Source of the DNA: Gymnothorax reevesii
Lineage: Eukaryota; Chordata; Actinopteri; Anguilliformes; Muraenidae
Direction: 5' to 3'
NCBI GenBank assembly: GCA_029721435.1
Contig: CM056583.1
Span: 52,803,620 to 52,867,619, forward strand
Length of the DNA: 64,000 nucleotides
The first letter of the stretch is position 1; each line of letters starts with the position of its first letter. The notes beneath the pieces were generated by a model that was not told where the DNA came from, did no database searches, and worked only from the letters and a program-made list of their open reading frames with translations. This document shows positions 1 through 12,158 of this stretch, one piece after another. The position numbers and the translations under genes are program-made.

Positions 1-2
1 GG

Positions 3-128
3 ACCATGAACCGGGACGAGGGGGCATACACGCTTTCCCACACCTGGAGTACCATCCTGGAGGAGCGGTTGGACAGCACGAGGCGTGGCCGCCCTGTCAA
101 ATCTGACAGGGCGGCCACGCCTCGCTAA
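3..128 (+). pseudogene. C-terminal tail of a Penelope-like retroelement ORF
   Basis: An open frame enters from the left edge and stops at TAA 126-128. It reads NRDEGAYTLSHTW near the start and ends in a basic tail (TRRGRPVKSDRAATPR). The NRDEG-Y-LS-TW pattern, the basic tail and the following text around 165-250 resemble the end of fish Penelope-like elements, whose C-terminus is a GIY-YIG endonuclease. The catalytic part would lie left of the window, so this rests on a short stretch recalled from memory. A different LINE tail is the alternative. Confidence 0.45.
79..124. repeat. Perfect 21-bp inverted repeat with 4-nt loop
   Basis: Arms at 79-99 and 104-124 are exact reverse complements (outer ends CGAGGCGTGG and CCACGCCTCG), separated by AATC. 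It is GC-rich and would make a very stable hairpin in RNA or single-stranded DNA. It lies inside the last codons of the retroelement frame, so the basic tail is encoded by the hairpin itself. Confidence 0.9.
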
Positions 129-302
129 CATCAGCTGATAAGACGCGTCACTCGTAACATCGGTGACTCTTCTGAAGAAGACGGGAGTATCCCGTCGAAA
201 CATGTCAAGGTAGGATAAAACCTTTTCTGTTCGAAAAATAAGAACGTCAACGTAAATTAGTTACTACAGACAGTATGAACCTTTTTGGATTAGTTACAAC
301 AA

Positions 303-455
303 TAATCCATCCATCCATTCTCTATACCTGCTTCTTCCTCACTTGGGTCATGGGGGAGCTGGAGCCTATCAAAGCTGACAATGGGCAAAAGACAATGACC
401 CACCCTGGACAGCTCGTCAATTTATTGCAAGGCACACACACCGTTCACTCTCACA
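303..455 (-). repeat. Fragment of a fish SINE-type interspersed repeat
   Basis: CATCCATCCATTCTCTATACC, then GGGTCATGGGGGAGCTGGAG, CCACCCTGGACAGCTCGTC and CACTCTCACACC occur in the order found in a very common fish repeat whose head is tRNA-derived. The same family recurs at 23220-23575. The tRNA-like head is absent here. A (TAT)n tract follows at about 458-482. Confidence 0.6.
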
Positions 456-2955
456 CCTATTATTATTATTGTTATTATTATACAGACCAAAACAAGAGCT
501 TTGCTGCCTGGCTCCTAATATTTCCCAGAGGAAATAAGGATGAATTAAATAAAATGGTTATGGAGCTTTAAGAATCAGGCTTTGATTTCTTTTGTTTGAA
601 TTTTTGGTTTATTAGTTTTTGTTGGCATTATGTATAGCAATATCATTTACAATATATGAAGAGTTTGTCTCCAAAATGCAATATATCCATTTTATTCATT
701 TTGAGTAAATCTGCTTTTTCCACGTTGGCACCTATCGCATTTTATAGAAAAACACAAACTTTGACCATGACAAAATACATCTTACATTGTGGATTTTTTT
801 AATCATTTTGGAACTTATTGCATTTTGGAAAAAAAAAAAATCTTTATATTTTAAAGTGTGTAGCCTGAGATTAGGCATCATAAAGATGCAAAAATTTTAG
901 AAAGTGTTCACAAGAGCCCGTTACATGGAGGTGGCTGTCACAACCATTGACACTGCCTCAGTCTACCTTATAAACATCCACTGTGATGCTGTGGCCAACA
1001 ACAGTCACTGATTCAACAAACCGCAATAGCTGAGAGAAGTGGATTTAGATTACCTCTTCCAGGAAATTCAGCTGCTGGGAAAATTGAACAAACAATGGGA
1101 ATGGAAAATTGGAAAGGGCGGACGTGATTAGCGGCAAGGCCACATTGTGCATCCTGTGAAGGTTCACCTCAGATTCCCGAAACACTCACTCTCATTTTAA
1201 TTTGTTATCAAACACAGTTTAAAATTTATCTTAATGCAAACTGTATTGGAATCGCTGGAAATGGCTCATACCTTAAGTGAAGGCTGGTTCCCCCATGGTT
1301 CAAAACTGGGCTACATCAGCAGTCAAGTATGATGACTGGAATTGACAAGGCTGCCACTAGTGAGCTGGTGATACTGACACTGCAAAGGCAGTGGAGGTTC
1401 ACACGCAAAAAGTTCTTCTTGGTATTAAAAGTCTCATTAGTTTACAGTTGTATCCGGACACTGTGGGATCCTGGTCATGGGAAAGTCCAACGTTTGATAG
1501 CTAGTCTCCACAGAGGCCACAAATTGTTATATAGAATTTCATGAATAATTCTGCACAATTTCAGGTACCGGACTGATCCAGAGAACTTGAGGACAGACAT
1601 CTGAAAACAGCACGGTTTGTAAACATCACAAGGGGTACCTTCAAAATGTCCCAATAACTTTTCATTGACCCAAATGATATTTTGTTGCAAAGTCAGGGAA
1701 AAGTGAAAATGAAAGGGCTGCTTGTTTGAGATAGTTACACACTCACGGTGAGACTGGAGAAGAACCAGAGTCTTGGAGTTTAGGACCACACTATCAATTA
1801 ATGGATCTGCATGAGTGTAAAACTTGCAGGACCACTTTATCTACATGGCATCCTGCATGATACAGCTCATATAGGTCTGATAAAAAACCCATGACTAGAT
1901 ATTTGGAATTGGAAAGAAAAATTGACACAACTTTACACAACTACTGGAAATGCATACATTTACTGGATAAAAAAATGGCATGGTATAACCTGTCTTGTTT
2001 TCTTATTAATCTATCTTTGCACTCCATGAGGCCTAGATGAGGGGTCTTTGCATGTAAAAAATATGTATATAGAAATGAAAGTACACTATCTATTTCATGA
2101 TTGTAGATTATACATATAGTATAGATAGAAGTGAGTCATGGTTTTTTGAGTGACATGTAAGTCACAAATCTTGAGCTTGAAATCCCAAGTCAAGTCTGAA
2201 GTACAGGCAAGGAAATCAGACAGTTGATCTTTGAATCAAACAACTTTGCCTTCCGTGAGCAGCAGTGTCTGATAAATCATTTCAAAAATGAAATGTAACT
2301 TAGGCTGACTGCTGTCCTCCCATTTATTTATCACTTGAGTTTATATTTCTGGTGTATGCTAAAGCTTGTAGTGACATATCAGGGCATGTTTTAATAAAGA
2401 ATGCATAAAAGAATGGTGCTATATGTTCTAGCATGTTTTGTGTACATGTCAGAAGCAAAAATGTATATTACTCAGAATATGCATAGCTCACATTTTCAGT
2501 TCTGACCATTACTGCTTAAAGCACTTTGATTAAAACCCATTTAGAAAAAAGTTTATGAGTGAAAAGAGCCTATAAAGTTACAATTCCTGATCCTGCTATG
2601 ATAACCCATAGTCCTGGTCCGCAATCTGGCAATGGCAATCTGACCAATCAGCAGCACTGTCTATTTTGTTAATTACCTTTGAGTAACGTGAACCTGGGCT
2701 GGTTTCGGTTTTGAGACCCAGATTTGAGGCTCTCAGCACAAGATCATACAATTAGCCCAAAAACTCTGGGTGCAATGGCTCAATTATACCTTTTTTTATT
2801 AGGATATAAGAAAAATGATTTTCCTTTCAGGGTTTTTTCAGCATTTAAATTTCTTCAATTTGCTTCCTAAAGTAAATGCACTTCCACCACACTTTTAGAT
2901 CAGGCGTACATTAGGACTGATATACTTTTGTATTTACGCATGTTTTGATTTCAAT
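456..2955. other. No gene recognised; AT-rich intergenic DNA
   Basis: Only short chance reading frames are present, with no recognisable domain and no consistent splice signals. An A-run lies at about 827-840. I see no repeat I can name. Confidence 0.6.
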
Positions 2956-3677
2956 CAGGGGTTCCCAAACTTGGTCCTGGGGCCTCCCTGTGCATGATGG
3001 TTTTTGTCCCAACCATAATTGCCATCATAGGACTTTAACAAGCTGTTAATTTGTCCAAATTAGGTGCATTTTGTGTTTAAATATGTTATTTGCTGATTTA
3101 AGCCAAATTTTAATAGAAATATCCATTTGTGCCATGAATAATAAAAGACTGAATAAAAGACCCTTGCATATAATTATGAGACAAGCAATTTCAGGTAATA
3201 ACATTTTTAAACGGATCAAATCAGTTACTGAGAAAATTAGTGACCTCCAAATTAGGTTGCTGAAGACAGGTGATTAGAATTCTTTCAAAATAATTTGCTT
3301 GCACTCAATCGTAAAAACATAACATTAAGCAGGTTTGACTGTCATTTGATTGTTTAGTAAATTGTTAGTTTTTGCAACCATGTCCCCAGTTTCACCAATT
3401 AGGAACCTATTGATTTTTTTCCTTTAATTGGGTATATTTTTTCCCTCTTTTTATGCAGTTGTTACTCATATATTGCAATGTGGATGCGGGATTTATTCCT
3501 CACTGTTTGTGCGGATATCTGTCAAAATACTGCTTGTCAAGAGAGGATAAATTTCTGCTCTGAACAAAAATGCACCTAATTTAAAAAATTAACAGTTTGT
3601 TCAAATCCTATGATTGCAAACCAGGGTGGAGCAAAAATTTTTCTTAATTTTTCCAGGACCGAGTTTTGGAACCCCAG
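2956..3677. mobile_element. hAT-type non-autonomous element (722 bp)
   Basis: The left end starts CAGGGGTTCCCAAACTTGG and the right end (about 3648-3677) is its imperfect reverse complement, ending GGAACCCCAG. The flanking 8-mers ATTTCAAT and CTTTAAAT agree at 6 of 8 positions, as expected for an aged hAT target-site duplication. There is no transposase. Related end fragments are at 15715-15797 and 38190-38275. Confidence 0.7.
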
Positions 3678-5728
3678 CTTTAAATGATTCATCAATATTT
3701 CTACAAAGTGATCATTTTCAATGATGTTAGGAGCAAACTTTGCTTGTTGGTTAATTTCTTTATTTGCATTTAGGATGAATTTCATTTTATTCTGGAAGGA
3801 TATTATCAGATATGAGGAAGGAATAGGCATAAGATCAGCACATTTGCTAGTAAAAATACACGATGTAATTCTGTGTGTTGTCAGGGGAAAATACACTCAT
3901 GAATTTAAAAAAATTAATTACCCAACAGAACTGCTGCAAAACTATGTACTTAATTTACAAACTTGAAGTGAAGTATGGCTATGAAAACAAACGGTAGAAT
4001 ATGGCCCAGCCAGAATATGAAACTGGAACTTGTTCAACCGAGGATAGTGGGTTACTTATAGTGCTTTTGCAATACAATTTTTCTTTTTTCCACGTGTTCA
4101 AAACACAAGAGCACAATGCATGAATCTTCTGAACAGTGTGCTCAATGAATTCTTGGCACTTTCACGTTACATTCTGCAACAGAGCCAAGTGTACCCCCCT
4201 GAAAATAATTTATTGCTGTCACTTGCTGATGCACTGGGCAAATGTGCTTTATTGCCTCTTGTATGATGAACATTAATGTGGTTGACACACAGAGCCAAGA
4301 ATGAGACCGGGGTAAATTTCCACTGCGCGCGATTTTCAGTTGTCCGGCTTTGAAGAGCTCTACTGCCGGCACGTCTGAGAGACCGTAGAGTCGCACTGCA
4401 GGCAGGAGCAACACAAATAAATTCGCGTGGAAGTCCCCATTGGCTTGAAGAGAAGAGAACTGGTAGAGAATAAATGGCATTGAAAAATGAGCTGTAATAA
4501 CCATCCATTGCAATTGTAAATATAGTCTGGCCCAAAAAACAGTTGTTATTGCACTCTGAGCATCTTAATGCATTGGACAATTACATGATTTTTATAAAGC
4601 TTAGTTCTATACTCCAGCACTGCAGGGCATAATGAGGTTGAAATTCAGACTTTCAAGCTGTAATATGATGGTATTTCTATTGGATTAAGTATCTTGGAAC
4701 AGCAGCACCTGGAGAGCATGGCCTCCTCCACTTTTGGCTGCATCAAAAAATATTGGACAGTGAAACATGATGTTGAATAAAGTGATTATTTTTCATATTG
4801 GGGTGCATGTCCTTTGAATGTAATGACTGCTTTCAGTCTGTGATGCAGAGACATCTCCTTACACTGAGTATCTTCCTGGTCATGCTCTGCCAGCCATTAG
4901 CTCTCACTAATTTTGGGTACTTTTTGCCTTCAGTCTCCTCTTCAGTATGTGAAATGAATGTTCAATCGGATTCAGATTCGGTCATTAACTCAGTCAGCAT
5001 AACCAAAAGAACAAAAAATTTGTCAATTTCATGCGAATTACGCTGCTTACTATAAACTTAAGCTTAAGTACATGCTCCAAGCAGCTGACAGCAACTTTTG
5101 GGGATGAGAAACTTTGAATCCATAATTCTGAGTTCTGTTTTCCTTACATGTTCTGGTGTATTATCGGCTGTGTTTGCTTGTCATTGTTGTTCAGTTACAC
5201 ACTCAACATACCAAAGTCCCATTTGATATGAGGCCATTTGATAGAACTTGCTGACCTTCATACAATAGTGTGTTTGAAGAAAGGCAAAGGTACAGGGACA
5301 AAAAAAACTGCCTTCTATTACTGAAAAATTGAGCAACATATCATACCAAAGTTAACTAAGCTTTTATGTTATAAATTCTTGGTCTTCTGCATTTTTTGTG
5401 CAAAATGATGTCCATGCCTTTGGCTAATCTCTCGCTAATCTCTGGCTAATCTTTTACTTCTCATACAGCATCAGATTTGAATATGTGACGTGAGTATACC
5501 CAACATGACTAGTTTCGCTTTGAGAGCATGTGAACAAGTTTCAAAATGCAACCGAATTGAATGAATTAGAATATCATATTGGGAAAGCATATTTCTCATA
5601 ATGTCCTTTTATATTTCTCATAAACATTTTATCTTTCTAAATGGAAAAGTAGTGATTAAATTCATTCTGAACTTGAGCAAATGCAGCAACTATCTTGCAA
5701 CTGCACTTAAGAGTATAGTTGTAGCACA
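3678..5728. other. No gene recognised; possible decayed DNA transposon at 4680-5450
   Basis: The overlapping minus-strand frames around 4142-4580 show no domain. The stretch 4680-5450 (for example TTGGGGTGCATGTCCTTTGAATG split across 4799-4821) has the texture of a reverse-oriented Tc1-type relic, but I cannot delimit it or find inverted repeats. Confidence 0.35.
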
Positions 5729-5736
5729 TTCTAACT

Positions 5737-6043
5737 CAGGGGTGGGCAATTCTAATCCTGGAGGACGCGTGTGCCAGCAGGTTTTTATTTCTATCAATTA
5801 CCCTGATTAATTGAGCAAATTGGCTGTACTCAAAAACATAAATTTGTGCATAGATTGGACCAAAGTAAAATGTTTAACTCAGGGGCAGGAAGAACAGTCT
5901 CTGGTGATCATGATTATTTAAAGAAATGCAGCAGATATGTCTGATTTCACAAATGATTTGGCTAATTAAGACAATGAACTCATTAAAGGCCAGAGGTTGG
6001 TGTGAAAACCAGGGACAGACGTGGCCCTTGTTACCCACCTCTG
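5737..6043. mobile_element. hAT-type MITE (307 bp) with 8-bp target duplication
   Basis: The left end CAGGGGTGGGCAATT is matched by the right end TTACCCACCTCTG. Flanking 8-mers are TTCTAACT (5729-5736) and TTCTGACT (6044-6051), 7 of 8 identical. CAGRGGTGGG ends with 8-bp duplications are typical of hAT elements. There is no coding content. Confidence 0.8.
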
Positions 6044-6360
6044 TTCTGACTGTTAAAGAAAAAAGTGAGAACATTTGTCCTGCTTTGGAGTATGAATTGA
6101 GGAATATGGATCCATCCGTCTGTCCATCTGTCTGGACATGTGGGGACAAGTTTTCACTGCAACTATGCAACCTAGACACCTGAGGTTTTGTGCATGTGTG
6201 CTACTAGTCCTGTCCTTCGTTGGGTTCAAAAAGAGGATTTCATGGTGGCGGGGGATATTCATAGCAACGTCTTCTTGCTGTGGTCAATCTTCCTCATTTC
6301 CACAGTGCAGATTTTAACCACACTGTTCTATACTTGTACATTTTTGGCTACAGTTTGAAC

Positions 6361-6562
6361 CAGGGGTGTCAAACTGACCCGTAAACGGGCCCAGAGGCTG
6401 CAGGTCTTCAATCCTACCAAGCAGAAGCTCACCTGAAAGCACTGATTTAATCAACTGATCTAGGCCGGCACAACTGATTAATTGTATCAGGTGCTCTTCT
6501 GCATTGTTGGAGTGAAAACCTGCAGCCTCTTGGCCCGTTTACGAGTCAGTTTCACACCCCTG
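6361..6562. mobile_element. hAT-type foldback MITE, copy 1 (202 bp)
   Basis: The element is almost fully palindromic: CAGGGGTGTCAAACTGACCC at the left and the complement of that sequence at the right, ending CACACCCCTG. Flanking 8-mers GTTTGAAC (6353-6360) and GTCTGAAC (6563-6570) match at 7 of 8. A second copy of the family is at 24654-24835. Confidence 0.85.
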
Positions 6563-6570
6563 GTCTGAAC

Positions 6571-9500
6571 AGTTGCTTACTCAAAGCTAACTGCATAAGG
6601 GATGAATGGTGCCTCTGCAAGCACATCAGTGAATTTGATCTCATGGAAATATTCATTATCAGATCAAAATGCTGAATTGAAAAAAAACCCATTATTTCTC
6701 AGGCTGCTTTGATACTAACAAGCATATTAACCCACTACAGTCGAAAACATACAGAGTCACAGTGCAGGACCAGATTAGCAGGATGTGGGTGAAGAGCCAT
6801 GATAAAGCACCTAATGAACATGAGTCACTTTTGTTTGCCCATTTATTATGGTTAAATACGGACATCTTACCACAACAATTCATAAAGACCCATATATTAT
6901 ATAATTCAATAATTCTTCAACAATTGGCTATGCGGATGAATTATTCCTTTCCTTGGTAAAGGCAACAGAAATTCACGGATCAAATTAAGCAGTTAAGGAG
7001 AGGAAAGCAAAAGGCAGCCAGCATTGAGATGAACCTGTAATATTTTGTAACATCAATTCACATTTATTGAGTTTACTGTACACAGCGTAGCTATGATGGA
7101 TGCAAGAGCTTAGGGTAGAGGCGAGAGGGTAAATAATAATTTGGTTTGCTGTTCCTTCAACAGCAGAACTGTAATTTGCCTGCTGCAGTTTGTCTATGAA
7201 TCAGGGTGCAAATCCACAACTCCATACTGGCCAGACTCCAATTTGGTGATCCAGTTTCAATGCATTAGGTCTTAAAACCTGCTGGAGAGGATGACATGCG
7301 GTACACCTGAAGGGGATTACTGACACTAAATGAATCATTAGTACTCCTTCAACTCTTAAAGAACACAAAAATAAAAAGTAATCTTACTTTCTTATTTAAC
7401 AATTCAGCTGGGTGCATCATTTCAAAGATTTTTGTGAAAATGTAACCTTTCTTGCCTCTGAAACACATTATTTTTGAATGACGGTAGCAAAGCTGTGCGG
7501 GCATGGAAAAATAATATCAACCAATGATCTAGTAGCATTGGATCGCCCCTTCCCTCACTATCCAATCAAATGACAGCAGAGAAAAACAAGCCCCACCATA
7601 TATTGCTTGTTAGCTTATTGTTGCACTTGGAAATATGTTACATTGTGGAAGTGCTACATAAATTCCATTTCATGTTGAATATAAATTTAATACTCTGAAT
7701 GAATTTGTATCTTTCTTTCAGTTTTATTGATTTACATTATGGATTTTTTTTCACACAATGACCAACCCTGAAAAAGACATTGTTGTCATAAGTTATAAAT
7801 CAGAGGAGAAATAATAGACAAAATAGCCTTTGTTGCCCTCATGCGTCCATGAGCCTTGGGTGTCTGTCATCGTGTTGCCAATTCATAGTTTCTCCCTCTT
7901 TGGATCTCTGTCACCCCTGCTGACTAGGAATACCCAACAAGCTCTGCCGTTTCAAAGACTGTTCAACCCAGTCCTCTGGCCATATTGACGTAGTCCTTCT
8001 CAATGTTTCTGAGGTCTCATTTCTCCAGCATCTCTCTCTCTCAGAGAGAGAGAGAGACATAAGGCAGGTGAAAGTATAATTAAAAGGCCTCCAACCCAGG
8101 CTAGACGCAAGGCCAGCGAACACAGGGGAGGAAGTTTGTCTTCTGCCTGCGTAACAGGATGTCAGTGACTCAGCGTTGTCACTGACTACACTCTTACACA
8201 CTAGGGGCTTTTCTGGCCACATTTCTGTAAACTATACAGACTGCCATTACTGGACTTTAAAAAAGAAACACAGCAAAGTCCCGCAAGTCAGGTGATCGGA
8301 ACTAAAGTCTAACTGATCCATTCCAAGGCCTCCAATACTCATAGAAGCCTGAGTTGAGAATTTGTGGTTTGCCCCCTCAACCCAAATCAGGTGCAGTGTG
8401 GTATAAGTCATAGAGGTGACAGTTCTATTCATAAAAATATAGTACAAAAATAGAAAATCAGTGGTGGCCTTTAATTTCCCTGCTTTTCTGGCTCCATCAA
8501 GATTTTGTCACATTACAAACGTTAATTCTGAACACCGGCACATCTTCCGTGAAGCTGCTCAATTACAAAGAGCACATGCTAAAGTACTGTCCCTAACAAG
8601 TGAAAATACACTAAACAATGAAACTGAATGAGCATTTGAGTTACTAAGACAGACCTCCACAACATAATGCTCACCACAACATGGCGCAAACTCAAAGTTC
8701 TGGAAATTTCCACACCAAGAAATCTTGGAGAATAGCTGGGTGTGCACCCAGGCTACGTGAGGGCTCCTGTTATATCTCCTCTATGATCAACATCAGTGGA
8801 AAATCCCCAGAGCGAGGAGCAACCCCATTAAAGTTCATAGCCATGGCAGATGAGCTTTCCATCGTGCCATCTAGCTAGCCACATTTCTCTTTCACCAATT
8901 TAACAATCACATCCCCCCTCATTTTATGAGAATGGAGGGCTAAAGATTTTTTTGTTGTCAGGGAAGGGAGCAAACCCCTTTCAGTGACATTACCCAAATT
9001 TGTTGGCAGTTCCTTGGCTTTTCTGTATGAACATAATGCTAAATCATTTCATATTTCATTTAAATAATTACATTTTTTGAGCTCGCACTTAAGCTGAAAT
9101 CAACTGACGATTGTGCTCTTAAGATGCCCACTTCTCTTCAGTCATTAGGGCAACTTTTGAATTACACTAACAGAAGAAGTACTTGATTTTGATTATTCTC
9201 AAGGTAAAAAAAAAAAACTCAGTAAACCTATAACAAGTAAGTAAAATACACCCTCAACTTGTAGCTGTCCTGCTGAGAAACTTGTTTTCCTTGTGTTATT
9301 AACAGAGAAGCCTAAACATTGGTGTTGATGTTCTTTACAGGGAGATTTTTGAAACTTTTCAACACAGCCTAATAATGACTGAGAAAACATCTTGAAATTA
9401 CTCAGTCATTTAAGATCATGGGACAACAAGAGAAGAATGGGCTCTCCGTTTGACCATACTATGAGACCATGGTAGGGAGTGAGGGTAATTTCTTTTGTTG

Positions 9501-9769
9501 CTTCCACACAAGAAATACCAGTTATACCATGAGCCTACTGCTTTAAAGCTACACAAATTAGTTGTGTATCCAAGGGGCAAACTAACTAACCTTCTAACTA
9601 AGGTTGAGACAGTTGAGTTGAGACAGTGCAAATTGTTCATTATTGAGAAAAATTGAAATAAAAAATTGCCCACATTTTGGATGCTTCTTCTGCATTTACT
9701 ACAGTAAATATTTATTAAATTTACTGTGGAATTTTATCCTAGTTATATGAGTCAAGCTAAATCAGTTTC
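6571..9769. other. No gene recognised; one microsatellite
   Basis: A (TC)n-(AG)n palindromic simple repeat sits at about 8032-8056. The short frames here (for example minus strand 7911-8222) carry no recognisable domain. There is no convincing transposon end or splice structure. Confidence 0.55.
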
Positions 9770-10690
9770 CTTCAAATTGCCACAGGACCTCCTTTTTACT
9801 GCTCTCTTTAGGTCATTCCACAGGTTTTCCAGGGTATTGACGTTAGGGCTTTGAATGGTCCATTTTAAGACTAATATTCCTTTTCTGAAGCTATCCCTTG
9901 GTCAACTTGGATGTGTGCTTTGAGACACTGTCATGTGGGAAGGTGAAATTCCGCTTTATTTTTAATTCTATGAACGCGGGTTTTGTGCCAGAATACCTTG
10001 GTGCTATTCAGTATTCCAGCTACATTTAAAAGAGCCCTTATTTCAGCTTAAGCAATGCAGCCTCAAATCATCATGATGACACCACCTTGCTTTACTGTCT
10101 ACATCAGGGGTCCCCAATCTTTCCCAGAAAGGGCCGGTGTGGGTGCAGGCTTTCACTGCAACCAAGCACTTACACACCTGACACCACTAATCAACCCCTG
10201 GACTCTTTGCTAATAAGCTTGATTTGTAGCATCAGGTGTGTAGCTGCTTGGTTGCAATGAAAGCCTGCACCCACACAGGCCTTTTCTGGGAAAGACTGGG
10301 AACCCTGGACTACATGATATCATTGGTTGATGAGCTTTATTGTTTTTGCTCTCGACAAACCTTTTCAAATTTTACCCAAAAAGTTCAACGTTTGCCTCAT
10401 CAGGCCATAATGCATTTTTCCATTCTGACATTCAGATGAATGTATTTCTGACATACTTTTGACAGTATTGGGTGTCCTTTTTTTAAGCAAGGACTTCCAT
10501 TTTGTCTCTCTACCCTATACCCCAGATGTGCAGAATACATGAGATGGCTGTCACATTCAAGGAGTGACCAGCACCCACCGCAGTTCCTTTAATGTAGATG
10601 TTGGCCTCTCAGTGGCCACTCTGGTTTTCGCCTCATTCTTTTATCAGTATCAGAAGGTCATCTTTTGCGACATTCATTTGTGCAACATTT
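9770..10690 (-). pseudogene. Decayed Tc1-like transposase, reverse orientation
   Basis: The text follows the reverse complement of a common fish Tc1-like element: segments such as GGTCAACTTGGATGTGTGC, GTCATGTGGGAAGGTGAAAT, GCTTTATTGTTTTTGC and CTCATCAGGCCATAATGCA occur in order. Many stops and indels are present and no long frame survives. A hAT MITE at 10105-10307 interrupts it. Exact ends and terminal inverted repeats were not found. The family match is from memory. Confidence 0.55.
10105..10307. mobile_element. hAT-type foldback MITE (203 bp) inside a Tc1 relic
   Basis: The whole element folds back on itself. It begins CAGGGGTCCCCAATC and ends GGGAACCCTG, with arms sharing the GGTGCAGGCTTTCA / TGAAAGCCTGCACC pair. 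Flanking 8-mers GTCTACAT (10097-10104) and GACTACAT (10308-10315) match at 7 of 8. Confidence 0.85.
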
Positions 10691-12158
10691 TCTGAGCTAA
10701 TTGATAATCGCCTTCAAATAGTGTAGAATGCTGCTGCTTCGGTTCTGACCAGGACAACATTAGCGCAGTACTCAAAAATCTTCACTGGCTGCCTGTCAAA
10801 TTTAGAATTGAATATAAAATTCTACTGCTTACTTACAAAGCCTTAAATGATTTGGCCCCAGAATATCTTAGTGTACTTCTCGTTCCTTACTCCCCTCCAA
10901 GATTACCTCCGTCACAAGGTGCTGGATATTTGAAAATTCCAAATATATCCAGAGTTACATTCGGAGGCAGAGCATTCTCTTACAAAGCCCCAATTTTGTG
11001 GAACTCCCAACAAACATTCGGGCCTCGGAGACACTCTCTGTCTCAAAGAGTAGTCTAAAAACTTACCTTTTTAGTCAAGCCTATGATTAGTTCATGATAA
11101 GTTATGAATAAACATTTATTTGGCACTGGTGGGACTGATTACAACCTAGTTTTATGACGGGTTCACAACATATTGGAAGTCAGAGTTAAGTAAATCTGTA
11201 TGGAACCGGTGGCACTGAGCATGCATTAACGGTTCCAGTGGGGCTTGCTTCAGCCTTAGTCACTGGGGAGGTCCACATATTTCTGGTAGTAGTGTTTAGC
11301 AAATCCATGTGGAACCGGTGCCATTTAGCATGGTGTGGCTTGCTACAGCCTTAGTCACCAGGGAGGTCCATATGGTACTGGTGGTCGTGTTAAGCAAAGC
11401 TATGTGGAACCGGTGGCACTGAGCATGCATTAACAGTGCCAATGGGGCTTCCTACAGCCTTAGTCACTGGGGAGGTCCATATGGAACTTGTGTTTAGAAA
11501 ATCAAAAGTGATCTTACAGCCTGGTGTAAGTGTAGGGCCTCTGTGCATCAGGAAATGGACTGGTTTTGACTGTTTCCTGACCAGTCTGCTAATAATTTGT
11601 CACTTGGCACAGGATTTTTTTTTTTTTTTAACATGCAGTAGTTTTATCCAGTGCCTCACCCATCTTTTTTCTGTGTCTCTTTCCGAGGATCTTTCCGTCC
11701 ACTACCCTGAGTCCTGGACCGTCCAAGCCCTGTCCGTCACCATGAGCGCTGGCTGCTGCTGTCCTGCTGTAATGATCCGGTCCTGATCCAGTTCTGCACC
11801 ATCCTCGACATGCCACTTCCTGGTGCTATAGACGCCACTGTTCAGATGGACTTAAATGGAACTCTTTTGCCGTTTTACTCTATTTGACTTTATTTCTTTA
11901 TTAACTAGCTAGCCCGCGGAGGATGGGCTTCCCCACTATGGCCGGGCTCCTCCTGAGATTTCTTCCCACTGGAAAGTTTTTTCTCACCACTGTTTGAGGA
12001 TTTTTCTCCATACTAGGAGTTTTATTTTTGCCTCATTTGCTGTAGTGGGGAATAAGCTGGGCACTGCCCTTTCATTTATACTAATCTCTCACTGTAAAGC
12101 ATCTTTGTGACAGTCTCTGTGAAAAGCGCTATACAAATAAATTGAACTGAATTGAATA
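10690..12158 (+). pseudogene. 3' end of an L2-like LINE (ORF2 C-terminus plus 3' UTR)
   Basis: Broken frames around 10725-11075 encode the C-terminal domain typical of fish L2-type ORF2, with LKNLHWLPVKFRIEYKILL, YKALNDLAPEYLS, ISRVTFGGRAFSYKAP and LWNSQ. There are stops and frame changes. The downstream 3' UTR ends with GAAAAGCGCTATACAAATAA and a short ATTGAA-type tail near 12140-12157, the usual end of such LINEs. A three-unit minisatellite (11188-11500) lies between coding part and tail. The 5' part is absent, as usual for LINE copies. Confidence 0.7.
11188..11500. repeat. Minisatellite, three ~94-110-bp units
   Basis: Units start at about 11188, 11298 and 11392, each carrying TATGTGGAACCGGTG or a variant followed by CAGCCTTAGTCACTGGGGAG. 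A fourth unit is cut short after 11496. Unit lengths are about 110, 94 and 104 bp. It lies inside the 3' region of the LINE fragment. Confidence 0.8.

Noticed and set aside
4142..4580. Two overlapping minus-strand frames of 123 and 137 aa
   Set aside because: Neither shows a known domain, splice context or composition unlike random sequence.
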